From Sphingomonas echinoides ATCC 14820 (GTDB taxonomy: Bacteria > Pseudomonadota > Alphaproteobacteria > Sphingomonadales > Sphingomonadaceae): a stretch of DNA of 64,000 nt. Below the pieces are notes generated by a model. That model did no database searches and was not told the DNA's origin. It was given only the letters and a program-made list of their open reading frames with translations. The stretch spans positions 1,627,536-1,691,535 of the forward strand of contig NZ_JH584235.1 of assembly GCF_000241465.1 (NCBI RefSeq). Direction: 5' to 3'. Position numbers and translations under genes: made by a program. This document shows, piece after piece, positions 61,488-64,000 of this stretch; within the stretch, counting starts at the first letter, position 1, and each line of letters starts with the position of its first letter.

Positions 61488-62450
61488 TTAGCAGCCGCGC
61501 GCCTCGGCATCGCCTGTCTCGGCACCGGACAGTTCAACCTGCAGCGTCGCATGGCCGATGCCGAAGCGCTCCTTCAACATCGCGCGCGTTGTATCCAGGA
61601 AGGCGTCGCCCGGATGCCCCGCCGGAACCACCAGATGCGCGGTCAGCACGGTTTCGGTCGTGCTCATTGGCCAGATATGGACATGGTGGACGCGCGCGAC
61701 GCCCGGCAGCGCGCGCAGCGCCTCCCACACCTTGTCCGAATCGATGCTGCGCGGCACTGCGGCCAGCGCCATCTCGACCGATTCGCGCAGCAGGCCCCAG
61801 GTCTGCAGGAAGATCAGCACCGCGATGACGATGCTGACGACCGGATCGATCCAGGTGAGGCCGCTCCACCAAATCACCAGCCCCGACACGACCACCCCCG
61901 CCGACACCATCGCATCGCTCGCCATGTGGAGATAGGCACCGCGAATATTGATGTCGCCCTCGCGCCCGCGCAGGAACAGCAAGGCGGTGAAGCCATTGAC
62001 CAGGATTCCGGCACCCGCGACCCACGCCACCGTCGGCCCGTCCACTGGCGCGGGCGTCGCCAGCCGCTGCACCGCCTCGAGCAGGATCGCGCCGAGCGCG
62101 ACCAGCAAGAGCAAAGCGTTGAGCAACGCCGCCAGGATCGTCGAGCCCTTCAGGCCATAAGTGAAACGCTTCGACGCCGCCCGCCGCCCGAGCGCGATTG
62201 CCGCCCACGCCGCGCACAGCCCGAGCACGTCGGAGAGATTGTGGCCCGCATCCGCGAGCAGCGCGACCGAGCCCGCGATCAGACCGAACACGGCCTCGCC
62301 AACGACGAACGCGAGGTTCAGCCCGATGCCGATCGCAAACGCGCGGTCGTGCCCTGCCACCGGCGCATGGCCATGCGAGTGCCCATGCCCGTGGCCGTGC
62401 GAATGCCCGTGATGATCGTCGTGCCCGTGGGAATGGCTATGCCCCGCCAT
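61488..62450 (-). CDS. Cation diffusion facilitator (CzcD/ZitB type), 320 aa
   Basis: Six-helix metal exporter. The N-terminus is a His-rich metal-binding tail (AGHSHSHGHDDHHGHSHG). Membrane helix II holds the metal site HNLSDV in ALLADAGHNLSDVLGL, and helix V the second site HMASDAMVSAGV; both H-x-x-x-D pairs of Zn-type CDF proteins are intact. A cytoplasmic ferredoxin-like domain follows (VARVHHVHIWPMSTTETVLT). It exports Zn2+ or similar ions by proton exchange. ATG at 62450 with GGAG upstream is chosen over a TTG four codons earlier. Confidence 0.95.
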   Translation of the reverse strand: MAGHSHSHGHDDHHGHSHGHGHGHSHGHAPVAGHDRAFAIGIGLNLAFVVGEAVFGLIAGSVALLADAGHNLSDVLGLCAAWAAIALGRRAASKRFTYGLKGSTILAALLNALLLLVALGAILLEAVQRLATPAPVDGPTVAWVAGAGILVNGFTALLFLRGREGDINIRGAYLHMASDAMVSAGVVVSGLVIWWSGLTWIDPVVSIVIAVLIFLQTWGLLRESVEMALAAVPRSIDSDKVWEALRALPGVARVHHVHIWPMSTTETVLTAHLVVPAGHPGDAFLDTTRAMLKERFGIGHATLQVELSGAETGDAEARGC

Positions 62451-62575
62451 GTCGGTCTCCAATGTCCTAGCGCGGGCCTAGCATTTCAAATCCGTGAGAT
62501 ACTAGGACGCCGCACATGACAAGTGCGTCACGATGTGGTGGTTCCAAAACCGGCGCAAGGCGGTAGGAACACGGC

Positions 62576-64000
62576 GTGTCATCCGCCCTCCCCATCCATG
62601 CCGTGCTGCCCGACTTGCTCCGCCACCTGCGCGACGCATCCAACGCCGTGCTGGTTGCGCCGCCGGGGGCGGGCAAGACCACCGCCGTCGCGCCCGCCTT
62701 GCTGGACGAGCCCTGGTGCAGCGGCGAAATCCTGTTGCTCTCCCCCCGCCGCCTCGCCGCGCGCGCTGCGGCCGAGCGGATGGCCGCCACTGCCGGACAG
62801 AATGTCGGCCAGACCTTCGGCTATGCCACGCGCATGGATTCGCGCCGCTCGGCGGCAACGCGGGTGACGGTGGTGACCGAGGGCATCTTCGTCGCGCGCA
62901 TCCAGAACGATCCCGAACTCACCGGGGTCTCTGCGGTGCTGTTCGACGAAGTCCATGAACGCAGCCTCGACAGCGATTTCGGCCTCGCGCTCGCGCTGGA
63001 TGCGCAAAGCGCTTTACGGCCCGATCTCAGGCTGGTGGCAATGTCGGCAACACTCGACGGCGCACGCTTTTCCGGCCTGATGGAGGGCGCCCCCATCCTC
63101 GAAAGCGCCGGGCGAATGCACCCGCTGAGCTTGCGCCATCTCGGTCGCGCCGCCGAAGCGCGGATCGAGGATTCGGTCGCCGCCGCGATCCGGCTGGCGC
63201 TACGCGAGGAGACCGGCGGCATCCTCGCCTTCCTGCCCGGTGTCGCCGAGATCGAGCGCACCGCCGAGCGGCTGGAGGGGCTCGGCCCCGACATCCTGCT
63301 CCACCGCCTCCACGGCAGCCTCGACCCCGCCGCACAGCGCGCCGCGATCGCGCCCGACCCGCAAAAGCGACGCAAGGTCGTGCTGGCGACATCGATCGCC
63401 GAGACCAGCCTGACGCTCGACGGCATTTCGGTCGTGGTCGATTCCGGCCTCGCCCGCCGTCCGCGTTATGATCGCGCGGCGGGGATGACGCGACTGGTGA
63501 CCGAACGTGCCAGCCAGGCCGCCGTCACGCAGCGTGCCGGCCGCGCCGCGCGCCAGCAGCCCGGCATCGCCTATCGCCTGTGGGAGGAAGCCGCGACCGC
63601 TGGCCTGCCGCGCTTCGATCCGCCCGAAATCCTCGAGGCCGATTTGTCGGCGCTGACGCTCGACTGCGCCTTGTGGGGCGTCGCCGACCCACGTGCTTTG
63701 CGCTGGCTCGATCCCCCGCCCGAAGCCGCCGTGCAGGAAGCCCGCACGCGCTTGCGCACGCTCGAAGCGCTCGATGCCGATGGCCGCCCGACCCCGCACG
63801 GACACGCCATCGCCCGCCTGCCGCTGGCCCCGCGCCTCGGCCATATGCTGGTGCGCGCGGGCGAACTCGGGCTGGCGGAGGTCGCAGCGGAAATCGCCGT
63901 GCTGCTCGGCGAACGCGGGCTTGGCGGGAACGATGTCGACCTCGAATCCCGCCGTCGCCGCTGGCGCACCGAACGCGGCGCGCGTGCCGAAGCCGGGCGC
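62576..64000 (+). CDS. hrpB: ATP-dependent helicase HrpB (5' part, cut by window end)
   Basis: DEAH-box helicase; 475 codons are inside the window, open to the last base. Walker A is VAPPGAGKTT, the DExH box is VLFDEVHERSLD, motif III is AMSATLD, motif V region ATSIAETSLTLDGISVV and motif VI QRAGRAARQQPG. The spacing and the PWCSGEILLLSPRRLAARA segment are those of HrpB. Start taken as GTG at 62576 because no ATG lies nearby in frame. In E. coli HrpB is non-essential, with an unclear RNA-related role. Divergent from the CDF exporter. Confidence 0.92.
   Translation, partial: MSSALPIHAVLPDLLRHLRDASNAVLVAPPGAGKTTAVAPALLDEPWCSGEILLLSPRRLAARAAAERMAATAGQNVGQTFGYATRMDSRRSAATRVTVVTEGIFVARIQNDPELTGVSAVLFDEVHERSLDSDFGLALALDAQSALRPDLRLVAMSATLDGARFSGLMEGAPILESAGRMHPLSLRHLGRAAEARIEDSVAAAIRLALREETGGILAFLPGVAEIERTAERLEGLGPDILLHRLHGSLDPAAQRAAIAPDPQKRRKVVLATSIAETSLTLDGISVVVDSGLARRPRYDRAAGMTRLVTERASQAAVTQRAGRAARQQPGIAYRLWEEAATAGLPRFDPPEILEADLSALTLDCALWGVADPRALRWLDPPPEAAVQEARTRLRTLEALDADGRPTPHGHAIARLPLAPRLGHMLVRAGELGLAEVAAEIAVLLGERGLGGNDVDLESRRRRWRTERGARAEAGR

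Overview
The window is GC-rich, densely coded DNA from an alphaproteobacterium, most likely a sphingomonad (Sphingomonas or relative). This rests on gene content (FlaF, FliX divergent from flgI, FixJ-type regulators, a class II polyprenyl synthase), GC-rich codon use and frequent GTG starts. No rRNA, tRNA or CRISPR array was seen.

The left third (about 0.35-27.6 kb) is accessory DNA. After a partial GGDEF gene comes a minus-strand trio of unrecognised genes (495-3927), a candidate oriT hairpin (3978-4007) and a MobA/MobL-type relaxase (4067-6583). No type IV secretion genes are visible, so this looks like a mobilizable element. Next is a plus-strand cassette (7091-11071) with a PolB-type DnaQ-fold 3'-5' exonuclease, what looks like a catalytically dead relative of it, a Lon-like AAA+ ATPase without protease, an unknown gene and a second diverged exonuclease. 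A truncated, frameshifted copy of that last gene with the same downstream inverted repeat lies 16 kb away (26898-27554). Between the two copies are a decayed RAYT-like transposase, a DHA2 drug exporter, a large autotransporter, and an AT-richer operon. That operon pairs a Slam-type outer-membrane translocator with a TbpB-barrel cargo carrying a Pro-Thr spacer (type XI secretion) and adds a DUF6065-JmjC/cupin_8 dioxygenase fusion. A divergent LuxR-type regulator and an APC transporter follow.

The middle (27.5-38 kb) holds a secreted protein, an S8 protease lipoprotein-autotransporter, CsbD, a DCC-family protein with a UbiB-like kinase, a FixJ-like regulator beside a PAS-DHp protein without an ATPase domain, and a GGDEF-EAL protein.

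From 38 to 57 kb the window is motility: an MCP, FlaF, a tightly overlapping operon motA-STAS-RR-cheA-cheW-cheR-cheB-cheY-cheD-unknown-motB-fliL-like, a tandem PilZ protein, fliNOP (minus), flgC-fliE-fliQ-fliR-flhB (plus), fliX (minus), and flgI-flgJN-flgN-like (plus). A shared ATCCTATAA element precedes the MCP, motA, pilZ, fliN and flgI starts and may be a sigma-28 -10 box. The right end (57-64 kb) is ordinary chromosome: GAF histidine kinase, histidine acid phosphatase, chorismate mutase, polyprenyl diphosphate synthase, a CDF cation exporter and the start of hrpB.
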